Below are positions 10,701 through 19,701 of a stretch of DNA of 64,000 nt, in pieces. This stretch comes from Reichenbachiella sp. (GTDB lineage: Bacteria > Bacteroidota > Bacteroidia > Cytophagales > Cyclobacteriaceae). The notes below the pieces were generated by a model that ran no database searches, was not told the DNA's origin, and was given only the letters and a program-made list of their open reading frames with translations. The position numbers and the translations under genes are program-made. The stretch is from NCBI RefSeq assembly GCF_033344935.1, contig NZ_JAWPMM010000001.1:978001-1042000 (forward strand). The letters run 5' to 3'. Within the stretch, counting starts at the first letter, position 1, and each line of letters opens with the position of its first letter.

Positions 10701-13700
10701 GCATTCGTACAACTCTCTACTATTCAGGTAGAAGACGCTGGTAACAACGTATACATAGCTGATGATGGGGTAAGTACGACAGTCTACGCACAGAATGCTG
10801 CAAGTCAGTCCGCAATGTCAGCCATTGCTCCAACTACTACTTACATCGACGTGGCATTTACAAACTCAGCGGTTGCAGATTTGTCTTTGTCGGGAAGCTC
10901 ACTTTCCAATAACGAACTTAGAACTTCTCCAGTTGATGGAGTGAACACAGATATCTTAGGTAATTCCAGAAGCGCATCCTGGCCTTCCAGAGGTGCCTAT
11001 GAAGTACCAAATCGAGCTTCTGATTTCCTTACCTTCAGTTTTGCAGAACAGTATGAAGAAGCGGTTATCAATAATGAAGCTCACACGGTAGATATTTCTG
11101 TTTGGCCAGAAACAGACGTTACCAACCTGGCGCCAACTTTCACCATCTCACCAGGAGCTAGTATCTCTCCTGTAGGTAGTGGATTAGCCAGAAACTTTAC
11201 CAATCCGTTGACATATCAGATCACTGATGAACAGGAGTTTGCACAGCAGACCTGGACAGTGACAGTAACAGAAGGTGATCTTCCTCCTCAGGCAGATGCC
11301 TTCTCACCTGGACAAGGCGAAACGCAAGTGCTGATTAATGCAAGCGTATCACTAGGGTTCGATGAACCGACTACGCTGGGCACTGGATCCATACACCTCT
11401 ACAAAGAAGGACAGCTGGAGGAGTCAGTAGATGTTACCTCTCCGAAGGTGAATCATACGTCAGTGACATACAATAGTGTATTAAATATTGAGTTTACTAA
11501 TGAATTTGAAGCAGAAACCAACTACTCTATTTTGGTTGATGCCGGTGTGGTGAAAGACGATATGGATCAAGACTTTGAAGGTATTTTATCCCATGATGTG
11601 TGGTCTTTCACCACCATGGACAATGAGTCGGATGCACCAGTTTGGAACTACGAATATCCCGAAGACGGAATGGTAGACATTTCAGCTGCTGATCTAGTGG
11701 AAGACGGAATCTATTTCGAATTCAATGAACCCATCAGAAAGGGCACGGGAAATATTCAGATTTTTAATGCTGCCAATGATCAATTGATCAAAACCATAAA
11801 TGTGACTGATGAAAATAACGAGGTTACCGATGAAGGTATTGATCTTTATGGAGTAGGCCTCCTGCCCACCTCGACTGAAGTTTATGTGCTGGTGTGCGAT
11901 GGTTGCATTACTGATATATTGGGTAATCCTTATGGTGGAAATAGTCCTGGGGACTGGAGCTTTACCACTGCCGGACCAAGAATTACTGGACTTTCACCCG
12001 CTGATGATGCCATTCAGGTAGGCGTAGAAGAAAATCTGGTGATCACCTTTAATGAGAATGTACAGTATTCTGGAAACTCGGGTAGTGTGAGCATTTACAA
12101 AAGTGATGACGCTCCTGTAGAAACCATCTATCTGAATAACTCAAGTAAAGTCAGCTTTCTCGACAATACCTTGACGGTTAATCCTGACGCAGTTTTAGAA
12201 GGAAGTACGTCGTACTATGTGCAAATCACTGGCACTGGAATCGAAGGGGTGGACAATAGCATTGAATTCAATGGATTGGATGACGAAACCACGTGGACTT
12301 TCACCACAGTAGATAACATCAACCCTACGATTACTGCTTTCAGTCCGAACATTGATGATATCAAAGTGCCCAATAATGCACCTATTGTATTGACAATGAG
12401 CGAGCCAGTTCAATTGAGTGGGAATCCAAACGCTGACATTAGAATTCGAAATCTAAGCAATCCAGGAACCATTTACAGAACGATAGATCCGGCTTCAGGG
12501 CAAGTGATCATTGAGGATAATGTAGTAACCATCCAACCAATGGGTGGCATGTTGTCAGGTGCGGCTGAAATCGAGGTTTATGTCGGGTGGAGCACTACAC
12601 CATTCGAAGATTTGGTGGGTAATGATTTGAATGAGTTATTCAATTCTGATTTCAAATTTACAGTAGACAATTTGCCGCCAAGTATGGATACAAGTTCTCC
12701 TGAAAATACCGCTACAGAGGTCGCAGTCAATGTTGGGCAGTTGAGTTTAACACTTTCAGAAAATGTGGTTGCCGGTGCTGGTAGTTTTGAGCTAGTGACT
12801 GGTGCTGATAACGTGGTAAAAACTTTCTATATGGGTACTGCTGATGTGAATGTAAGTGGTAGCACCGTCACCCTGAACAATGTGCCTTTGCTATCGAACT
12901 TGACAACCTACTGGGTGAGAAACAATAACACCGGAGCCAATGCCATCATGGATGTGGCCAACAACGAGTTGGGTAGCTGGACTACAAATGCGACCTGGTC
13001 ATTCACTACTGAAGAAGCACTAATAGTGAGCGATTTCAGTACAGAAGCGCCAGTGGCCTTGGATGCTAACTTGTCCGTGACATACAACAAACCGGTGCAA
13101 GAAGGCACAGGATCGTACTATCTACGCGATGGCAGCGGTCAGTTGATTGAGACGTTCGCCATTGATGGTCCTAAAGTGACAATCAATGAAAGCACCGTGA
13201 CCCTCAATCCGGATAACAATCTGATCTATCATACTAACTATAGAGTGGAAGCTTTTGCTGGTGTGGTTAAAGATATGTCTGACAGACCATCAATTGAACT
13301 CACTTCTGAAGATTGGGTGTTCAATAGTGTAGGTATTATTTCTACTTTGAGCCCGGCAGACGATGCTACTGATGTCAGTCCTTTCGCTGATTTGGTAATC
13401 ACATTTGACGCACCTGTTCAGGTGAAAACAGGCGGTGCATTTAGAGTATTCCGTACGGCCGATAATCAACAATTGGGCAATACCTGGAGTTTTAATAGTG
13501 CTACTGTAGAAGGGAATACGCTGACCTTTAATTCGCCACTCGACATCGAACCCGGAGTAGATGTGTATATCGACATCTTGGGTGGAATTGAGGATTTGGA
13601 TGAAAATCCAATTGATATCCGTGGCAATGGCACATGGAACTTCACTACAGTGAAACAATCTCAGACGGTTGATTTTGCTGCGCTGGACACCAAAACCTTC

Positions 13701-16094
13701 GGAGACGGCACCTACACTTTCGTGGCCGCAACGGCCTCCTCTGGTTTGGCCATCGAATACAGCAGCGATGATGAAGAAGTAGCCACGGTGAGTGGAAATC
13801 AGATCACCATTCACGGTGCTGGTGTCACCACTATTACCGCCACGCAAGCAGGAAATACTTTCTATCATGACGCCGATTCAGAACAGACACTTACTGTTGA
13901 TAAAGCCACTAAAGCAATTACCTTCACAATACCCGATAAAACCTATGGAGATGAAATTTTCACTCTAAGTGCAGTATTGACACCTACAGATGATGAAATC
14001 ACTTTTCAGCTAACGGAAGGGGACGATGCTTCGCTCGATTCGGAAACTAACGAGGTGACCATTCTTGGCGCAGGTTCAGTGACCTTTACCGCCACCAGTC
14101 CAGAAAGTGATAATTATCTGGCAGCTACGCCAGTGGATTACGAATTAGACATTCAGAAGAAGGTGCTCACTGCTCGAGCGGATAATCAATCCCGAGAATA
14201 CGGAGAGTCTAATCCAGATCTGACGCTTTCTTTCGATGGTTTTATCGAAGGCGAAAATGCAAGTGATTTGTCTGGGACATTGCCATCCAGAACCACGGAG
14301 GCGGATGAGAATAGCTCTGTTGGAGAATATACCATCACCGTTGCAGGCGGAAGTGACGTCAATTATGAATTTCAGAACGAAAATGGTACACTTACAATCA
14401 CCAAAGCGGAATTAGACACTTACGCTGTCAGTCTAATCAAAAACTATGGTGACGATAATCCTGAGTTGGAGTTAGAACTGGTTGGCTTCAAGAATGAAGA
14501 GACATTGGCAGTTATAAATGCATTGCCTGTAGTTGCTACGCAAGCTTCTAAATACAGCGATGCGGGAAATCATGTCATTACGGTTACAGGCGGTGAAGAT
14601 GATAATTATAGTTTCAATTATATCAATGGAACTTTAGCGATTGGTAAAGTAGCCTTAACTGCCACTGTACAAGATGTGGAAAAAGTCTATGGGCAAGCCA
14701 ATCCAGAATTTGTGATCGAATATGTAGGTTTTGTGAGTGGCGAAGACGATGCAAGCTTGGACTTGCCTATGGTCGTGACAACCACGGCTGATGAAAATAG
14801 TAATGTGGGCGAGTATGTACTTGATTTGCAAGATCAAGAGGATACCAATTACGAAATTAATACTATAGACGGTACACTTACCATTACCAAGGCTGAACAG
14901 ATTGTTGAAATACAGGATATTACTGATAAAGTTATAAATGCAACACCATTCGATATAGTGGCATCTGTAAATAGTGATACCGAGCTGCAATATGCGGTGA
15001 GTGGTCACGCCACAAATTCAGGCAAAACCATCACGCTTACAGGTACAGTAGGTACAGTGATAGTGACAGTGACCGCCCCAGCCAGTCTCAACTACCTTGA
15101 GGGTACTGAGCAGATCATTTTCCAGGTAAATGATAAACAAACTCAACAGATTACTTTCAACGTCGAAGATCAAACTTACGGTGGAGAAGTAGGATTGTCC
15201 GGCACTTCAGATAGCAGTTTGCCAGTGAGTTACGAAATTGTTTCAGGACCATTGGCATTGAACAACGGAGTTCTGTCCTTCACAGGAGTGGGAGCTGCAA
15301 GTGTACGTGCCTTACAGTCAGGTGATGAAACGTACAATGAGGCGGAGCCAGTGATTGCCGAATTCACCATTGCTAAAGCAGCTTTGACTGTGACTGCTGA
15401 CGATCAATCTATAACCTTTGGAGATGAGGTGCCAACGCTCTCGTTTTCTTATGATGGTTTTGTGAATGAGGAGGATGCAACGGCATTGAATGAAATTCCT
15501 GTAGCTAGTACATTGGCTTCTGAGTCAAGCGATGCCGGTACCTATGATATTAGCCTATCAGGAGGAACTGCCGACAACTATGAACTGATCTTAGTGAAGG
15601 GAACGCTTACTATCGAAAAGGCTGAAGCCACCGTGACTTTGTCGGATCTTACTTTTGATGAAGATGGTTCGGCAAAATCTCCAACCGTAGTTACCGATCC
15701 CGCTGACTTGACTGTTGTGCTTACCTACGATGGTGCAAGCGAAGCGCCAAGTGAAGCAGGCACTTACGAAGTGGTAGCCACAATAGGTGAAACTAACTAT
15801 TCCGGTTCAGCCACCGCTACACTCACCATCAATGAAGTGACGGTGACAGGAGTACAACCGACGGCAGTAGAAATTGCGGTGTATCCTAATCCAACCACTG
15901 AGTGGCTAGCTGTTTCTGGCTTCACAGATAAGCTCGCGCAACTGTCATTGATTGATATAGATGGACGAGTTGTACTTAGTCAACAAGTGACTCCAAAGGA
16001 GAAAGTAAATGTGAGGAGTTTAAAAGCAGGACTATATCTGCTTCAACTGGATCGAAAAGATTTTACTACAACAACAAAAATCCTTATCCACTAA
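7758..16094 (+). CDS. Giant Ig-like/MBG-domain surface protein with T9SS type A sorting domain
   Basis: The 2778-residue protein has an N-terminal signal segment ending near AMAQ (about residue 45). About ten Big_5-like Ig units follow, recognisable by repeated endings such as TTWNFTT, DVWSFTT and ATWSFTT. A cadherin-like unit (about 410-490) and a right-handed beta-helix-like stretch (about 700-1090, rich in N, I and V) interrupt them. MBG domains occupy about 2135-2690, marked by repeated YGxxNPxLxxxYxGF and NGTLTIxKA patterns. The last 80 residues (VYPNPTTEW to TTTKILIH) are a T9SS type A sorting domain. The protein is therefore predicted to be exported by the type IX system and anchored at or released from the cell surface, probably as an adhesin or gliding-related filament. 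Its last 130 or so residues are close to those of the 2124-residue protein at 22366. Confidence 0.9.
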   Translation: MKLNEAIETQALGHLKRIWIHTDKVLLTILLIFLLMLSAFSAMAQAPYIVSMSPSHLETGVDPNVGTLELTLSEPIYSNGANLPDGFDELNLRYVGGSTVQEFDIDGPNVEIVGNKIILSNVITLNYGQAYYIQNYTGNLGIVVDIDGNKLPDFNNSTTWAFTTRSSDLYIVSIYPDDNASFIDPTADEDFTITFNQNVYLNYTWWVQVRDDADTDHLGFSTGSSQYMEVSGNTITLKRRDIDLPFGENMHVYIPSTAFKDGNNRNFEGIAWGDHTTWNFTTKSEVTPPGIKNINPSYEEEGVDRSLSTFSIQFDESVSLDTKGSNVILYIKGKSGNTPIAATDYRGISNSEGYYHITFSGLEELTEGGEYFVSIPNDLFYDSQRNYFEGTDDTNWGFLANRKPTKISLSSNSVQENMPAGTVVGTVSATEPDYRDDATVTLVGGTHASSFQIVGNQLRTTEELDYEAGATRSITLRATDNAGEFLNSAVTINVGNVDDTPPSITAIDPEDEATNVDLTPVITFTFNEDVQAVQSGNAIYYLRRSSNNGSVMSWQTVDGVLPEYMTISGDQIMFEVPNALNYSTEYYFDGQPISDLAGNTANPFNYNTFTTRAISSEKEVLAATIPGIVGEPVIDNINNTITATVQATNPSRLEILLDVSPGATYSFSSNPQYYQNGVGFPMTLRAENNSFESWTITLNWEELAGTYTVGDNGTFATITDAVGQLGLAGMSGDVIFEVEDGYNVTKTVFLSNPDPTYNVTIKPQAGATQIDLYPESNYGSVLRINNAISNMIIDGADPSTGNVVMNLHANLDGIEGVNFFGSGDYDFTLKNLRINILNSVGIRMNSQFASLSGINIIGCEFVAANTETTAQIMGVDLNVSNISNINVIGNKFYNQAGAPDPYIYYAIVAGDELTDVINNSISIRGNRTVGISKGTNILHNSIHLYGSSVESNESHNAIGTGGNIQNNNVSITRISGSGSSKAFVQLSTIQVEDAGNNVYIADDGVSTTVYAQNAASQSAMSAIAPTTTYIDVAFTNSAVADLSLSGSSLSNNELRTSPVDGVNTDILGNSRSASWPSRGAYEVPNRASDFLTFSFAEQYEEAVINNEAHTVDISVWPETDVTNLAPTFTISPGASISPVGSGLARNFTNPLTYQITDEQEFAQQTWTVTVTEGDLPPQADAFSPGQGETQVLINASVSLGFDEPTTLGTGSIHLYKEGQLEESVDVTSPKVNHTSVTYNSVLNIEFTNEFEAETNYSILVDAGVVKDDMDQDFEGILSHDVWSFTTMDNESDAPVWNYEYPEDGMVDISAADLVEDGIYFEFNEPIRKGTGNIQIFNAANDQLIKTINVTDENNEVTDEGIDLYGVGLLPTSTEVYVLVCDGCITDILGNPYGGNSPGDWSFTTAGPRITGLSPADDAIQVGVEENLVITFNENVQYSGNSGSVSIYKSDDAPVETIYLNNSSKVSFLDNTLTVNPDAVLEGSTSYYVQITGTGIEGVDNSIEFNGLDDETTWTFTTVDNINPTITAFSPNIDDIKVPNNAPIVLTMSEPVQLSGNPNADIRIRNLSNPGTIYRTIDPASGQVIIEDNVVTIQPMGGMLSGAAEIEVYVGWSTTPFEDLVGNDLNELFNSDFKFTVDNLPPSMDTSSPENTATEVAVNVGQLSLTLSENVVAGAGSFELVTGADNVVKTFYMGTADVNVSGSTVTLNNVPLLSNLTTYWVRNNNTGANAIMDVANNELGSWTTNATWSFTTEEALIVSDFSTEAPVALDANLSVTYNKPVQEGTGSYYLRDGSGQLIETFAIDGPKVTINESTVTLNPDNNLIYHTNYRVEAFAGVVKDMSDRPSIELTSEDWVFNSVGIISTLSPADDATDVSPFADLVITFDAPVQVKTGGAFRVFRTADNQQLGNTWSFNSATVEGNTLTFNSPLDIEPGVDVYIDILGGIEDLDENPIDIRGNGTWNFTTVKQSQTVDFAALDTKTFGDGTYTFVAATASSGLAIEYSSDDEEVATVSGNQITIHGAGVTTITATQAGNTFYHDADSEQTLTVDKATKAITFTIPDKTYGDEIFTLSAVLTPTDDEITFQLTEGDDASLDSETNEVTILGAGSVTFTATSPESDNYLAATPVDYELDIQKKVLTARADNQSREYGESNPDLTLSFDGFIEGENASDLSGTLPSRTTEADENSSVGEYTITVAGGSDVNYEFQNENGTLTITKAELDTYAVSLIKNYGDDNPELELELVGFKNEETLAVINALPVVATQASKYSDAGNHVITVTGGEDDNYSFNYINGTLAIGKVALTATVQDVEKVYGQANPEFVIEYVGFVSGEDDASLDLPMVVTTTADENSNVGEYVLDLQDQEDTNYEINTIDGTLTITKAEQIVEIQDITDKVINATPFDIVASVNSDTELQYAVSGHATNSGKTITLTGTVGTVIVTVTAPASLNYLEGTEQIIFQVNDKQTQQITFNVEDQTYGGEVGLSGTSDSSLPVSYEIVSGPLALNNGVLSFTGVGAASVRALQSGDETYNEAEPVIAEFTIAKAALTVTADDQSITFGDEVPTLSFSYDGFVNEEDATALNEIPVASTLASESSDAGTYDISLSGGTADNYELILVKGTLTIEKAEATVTLSDLTFDEDGSAKSPTVVTDPADLTVVLTYDGASEAPSEAGTYEVVATIGETNYSGSATATLTINEVTVTGVQPTAVEIAVYPNPTTEWLAVSGFTDKLAQLSLIDIDGRVVLSQQVTPKEKVNVRSLKAGLYLLQLDRKDFTTTTKILIH

Positions 16095-16146
16095 TAAGCT
16101 AGGCATAAAGGTTTAGGATAGGTTAAGGGCGGCTTCGGCTGCCCTT
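16095..16146 (+). terminator. Conserved 3' module and hairpin after the 2778-residue gene
   Basis: A 22-base conserved block (AGCTAGGCATAAAGGTTTAG and flanking bases, from 16095) is followed by a hairpin with stem AAGGGCGGC / GCTGCCCTT and loop TTCG (16125-16146). There is one G-T pair. No long T-run follows in this copy, so it may terminate less well than the two sister copies at 19558 and 28741. Confidence 0.65.
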
Positions 16147-16230
16147 ATAAACTTTTGAATAATGCACTGGCCAATTCTGATTACTAAATATTATTTCTGA
16201 ACAACTATTAAAACTTATAATTAAATAGCT

Positions 16231-19200
16231 ATGAAATCAGCTGAATTTAAAAATTTATTTTGGTACGCTTTACTCACAATTTTAAGTGTTTTTGTATCCA
16301 AAAATGTGAAAGGTCAGCAGCCTGAGTTAGTTGCAGACATTAATCAAACCCTGATTAATACAAACCCGCGAAACTTGGTTAATGTAGATGGTACCTTATA
16401 CTTCTCAGGTTTTACAAATAATCGCGGTTATCAAATGTTCACTTACGATGGAACAACTTCCACAGGAATTTTCTTCCGAGATGGATATGGTGATCAGAAC
16501 TGGGCTGCGAATGAATTTATTAAAGTTGGAGAAAACATCTATTTCAGATCAGGAGACGAAGGGGGTCTTGAATTAAGAAAATATGATGGAGAAACCGTTA
16601 CTGATATCGATATTTACCCAGGATTCGATAGTTCGGGACCTCAGTGGCTCACCGAATACAATGGGAATCTTTATTTCTCGGCTGTAGACGAAAATGATGG
16701 TCGAGAACTCTGGAAATACGATGGTGAAAACCTGACATCGTTTGATATTAATGATGGAGCAGGTTCTAGTGACCCAGAAGGGTTAATGGTATATAATAAT
16801 GAGCTCGTATTTGTAGCTAATGATGCAACCAATGGACGGGAAATTTGGACATACGATGGGGAAAACTTGGCTTCATTTAACATTAATGGTTCGGGAGATG
16901 GAATTGTCAATAGTTTCGAAGATGAATTGACCGAATATAACGGAGTTTTATATTTCGTTGGTAATGATGGATCGGGGCGTGAGCTTTGGGCATATGACGG
17001 AACAGAGGTTTACAATGTAAACGATGATTTGGTACTTGAAGATGAGCTTTATGAACCAAGATACCTTACCCTTTTCGACGGAAAACTCTTTTTTGAAGGA
17101 TATATAGGTGAATCTGTTACAGATGAGTTATGCTATTTTGATGGTGCTTCTGTTGGTTTGGCGGATGCTAGTGTACCGGCGAGCACTATCAGTACTATTG
17201 CAGCCACTACTACGCACTTATTTTTTAGGGGTCAAAATGGAAATGGTAAGGAATTGTTTGTTTTTGATGGTACTGACATTGTTGAGTTTGATTTAAATGA
17301 AGGAGAAGGAGAGTCATTTCCTTGGTATCTAACACCAGTCAATGATCGACTCTATTTCACGGCTACCACTCCAGATCATGGTGAGGAGCTTTGGATGCAT
17401 GATGGCACGAATGCCACTGTAATAGACATTTATGAGGGAGCTTCAGGTTCTACTCCTCGTTATTTAACAGCAAATGGAGGTGATATTTATCTTAAAGCTC
17501 AAGGTCAAATAGATGGATCCTCTGTGAGCACACTTTGGAAACACGACGGTACTGATTTGAATTATGTCGACTTTTCGGGACAGACTTCAGATGCCTATCC
17601 TTACTACCTCACCGAATTCCAGGATAAACTTTACTTTTCTGCGGAAAACGAAGAATTTGGTGGAGAGCTTTATGCATATGATGGTGTTTCATTAGAAATG
17701 GTTGATGACATCTATGAAGGAGGTGATGGAAGCTATCCGGAAGCGCTCACTGTTTTTGGAGATGAATTGCTTTTTTTCGCTGAAAATGAAATAGGTAATT
17801 ACTTCTATGTCTATGATGGTACTTCATTTATGACTTATGAAGTGGATGGAAACAATGTACCGATGATAGAGTATAATGGAGCTGTATACTTCAGCGGTTC
17901 TGATGGATCTAATGGAATTGAATTATGGAAATATGATGGTTCATCAATTGCCATGGTTCAAGATATCAATGAATCAGGAAATTCGTCTCCAGAAGAGTTT
18001 TTCATTCATGATGGAATGCTATTCTTTAAAGCCTGGGATGGCATTAATGGAGTCGAACTATGGATGTACAATGGAACAACTGCGACTATGGTAGATAATT
18101 TGGCCACAGATGTCAACGGAGGTCATGGTTCTCCAAGTGATTTTACCAGCTATGACGGTGATTTGTATTTCACTTCCTACAGTGATGATTATGGTCGAGA
18201 ATTGTTTGTATACAATGGTGAATCTGTTTCACCAATAGATATATACACTGGCACAGAAAGCTCTCATGCTACAAATCTTACAGTTTTTGATGGAAAATTG
18301 GTTTTTAGAGCAAATAATGGTTCCAATGGAACTGAAATGTACACCTATACCGTGGGTGATTCAGATCCAGTTTTAATTGATATTAACTCGGGAGCTGAAA
18401 ATTCAAATGCCAGATACTTTACTGAACATAGAGGGGATTTATATTTTGGAGCAACTGATGGAATAAATGGTTATGAACTTTGGAAATATGATGGAACTAA
18501 CGTCTCAATTGTCGAAAATAAGATTGAAGGGGAGGACGGATTAGGAATTTCTTCGATTCACTCTTTTGGTGGCATGATGTACCTTACTTGCTATGTCAAT
18601 TCTAATTACGAACTCTATCGTTCAAATGGAACTGAGGTTGAGTTTGTCGATGATATTTATCTTTATGACGATGAGGAATATGGTCCACCTTTAGTTTTTG
18701 GAGATCACTTTTATTTTAATGGAGCTTCTATTGCCTATGGAGGCGAAGAACTTTGGCGCATCCGTAAGACTAGCGAAGAAACTGATTTGCTGACGTTTAG
18801 TATCGCTGATCAGTCAGGTGAATCTACCATCAATACCACGAATCATACCGTGACTGTCGAGATGCCATTTGGTACTAACCTGTCAAGTTTAAGCCCAATA
18901 CTCACAGTATCGGACTATGCAGAAGTTACTCCGTCCAGTGGTGTTAGTCAGGACTTCAGCGATGGAGCAGTTAGCTATACCATCACTGCCGAGTATGGCA
19001 ACATGCAAGATTGGCAAGTGACTGTGGTAGCAGGAGAAGCGAGCACCGAGACAGATATTTTATCCTTCGAAATGGAAGAGCAAAAGTCTGAAGCAAATAT
19101 TGATGCCGATAGTCATACGGTCAGCATTGAGTTACTACTCGATACGGATGTAAGTAATTTGAACCCTTCAATTACTCTTTCAGAGGGAGCGACAATTTCG

Positions 19201-19560
19201 CCTACAGGGGCACAAGACTTTTCTAGCCCTGTCACCTACACGGTGACGGCTCAGGACGGCTCTACCGCTCAGACATGGGAGGTCTCAGTAACTGCTGAAC
19301 AGAGTCAGGTAACAGCTGTAAATACTTTGAAGTATAAAGTATCTGTACATCCGAATCCTGCCAGTGAATGGTTGTTTATTGAAGGGAATTTCTCACAAGA
19401 AGCCAATATAAGATTAGTAGACCTGGGAGGAAAGGAATGGAGAAAGAGACCCATATCAAATAATCAAATCCTAAACCTGATAGGATTACATCCTGGTATG
19501 TATTTTCTAACTATTCAGGATAAAAATATTACCACAACAGCAAAGGTCCTAATCCAATAG
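16231..19560 (+). CDS. ELWxxDGT-repeat surface protein with T9SS sorting domain
   Basis: The 1109-residue protein has a signal peptide ending near VKGQ (about residue 28). A long tandem array of beta-propeller-like repeats (about 30-850) is built on variants of ELWKYDG, DLYFSAxD and YLT. This is the hyalin/ELWxxDGT repeat type found in Bacteroidetes surface proteins. Two DUF5018-like units follow (about 850-935 and 945-1025), each with the pattern ITxS or LSFxxxEQ then VTYTVTAxDGxxQxWxV. The last 75 residues (VHPNPASEW to TTTAKVLIQ) are a T9SS type A sorting domain. It is likely displayed on the cell surface as an adhesin or carbohydrate-binding propeller. The gene starts 136 bp after the giant gene and ends in the same conserved terminator module. 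Confidence 0.88.
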   Translation: MKSAEFKNLFWYALLTILSVFVSKNVKGQQPELVADINQTLINTNPRNLVNVDGTLYFSGFTNNRGYQMFTYDGTTSTGIFFRDGYGDQNWAANEFIKVGENIYFRSGDEGGLELRKYDGETVTDIDIYPGFDSSGPQWLTEYNGNLYFSAVDENDGRELWKYDGENLTSFDINDGAGSSDPEGLMVYNNELVFVANDATNGREIWTYDGENLASFNINGSGDGIVNSFEDELTEYNGVLYFVGNDGSGRELWAYDGTEVYNVNDDLVLEDELYEPRYLTLFDGKLFFEGYIGESVTDELCYFDGASVGLADASVPASTISTIAATTTHLFFRGQNGNGKELFVFDGTDIVEFDLNEGEGESFPWYLTPVNDRLYFTATTPDHGEELWMHDGTNATVIDIYEGASGSTPRYLTANGGDIYLKAQGQIDGSSVSTLWKHDGTDLNYVDFSGQTSDAYPYYLTEFQDKLYFSAENEEFGGELYAYDGVSLEMVDDIYEGGDGSYPEALTVFGDELLFFAENEIGNYFYVYDGTSFMTYEVDGNNVPMIEYNGAVYFSGSDGSNGIELWKYDGSSIAMVQDINESGNSSPEEFFIHDGMLFFKAWDGINGVELWMYNGTTATMVDNLATDVNGGHGSPSDFTSYDGDLYFTSYSDDYGRELFVYNGESVSPIDIYTGTESSHATNLTVFDGKLVFRANNGSNGTEMYTYTVGDSDPVLIDINSGAENSNARYFTEHRGDLYFGATDGINGYELWKYDGTNVSIVENKIEGEDGLGISSIHSFGGMMYLTCYVNSNYELYRSNGTEVEFVDDIYLYDDEEYGPPLVFGDHFYFNGASIAYGGEELWRIRKTSEETDLLTFSIADQSGESTINTTNHTVTVEMPFGTNLSSLSPILTVSDYAEVTPSSGVSQDFSDGAVSYTITAEYGNMQDWQVTVVAGEASTETDILSFEMEEQKSEANIDADSHTVSIELLLDTDVSNLNPSITLSEGATISPTGAQDFSSPVTYTVTAQDGSTAQTWEVSVTAEQSQVTAVNTLKYKVSVHPNPASEWLFIEGNFSQEANIRLVDLGGKEWRKRPISNNQILNLIGLHPGMYFLTIQDKNITTTAKVLIQ

Positions 19561-19614
19561 CTAGGCATAAAGGTTTAGGATAAGTTTAATGGGCAGCTTT
19601 GGCTGCCCTTTTTT
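19558..19614 (+). terminator. Rho-independent terminator with conserved 3' module
   Basis: The conserved block (AGCTAGGCATAAAGGTTTAG and flanks) overlaps the stop codon. It is followed by stem GGGCAGC / GCTGCCC with loop TTTG (19591-19608) and a run of six T. This is the second of three copies in the window. Confidence 0.85.
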
Positions 19615-19701
19615 GTTTTGTTAAATCAATGACTGTATTAATTCTTTGGATATTTAGTACACGTGATTAACTTGTATTTTTAATAATTACATTCAAATCC
19701 G

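Noticed and set aside
13290-13868. 192-codon ORF on the minus strand within the 2778-residue gene
   Set aside because: It is antisense to an unbroken repeat protein and has no recognisable domain.
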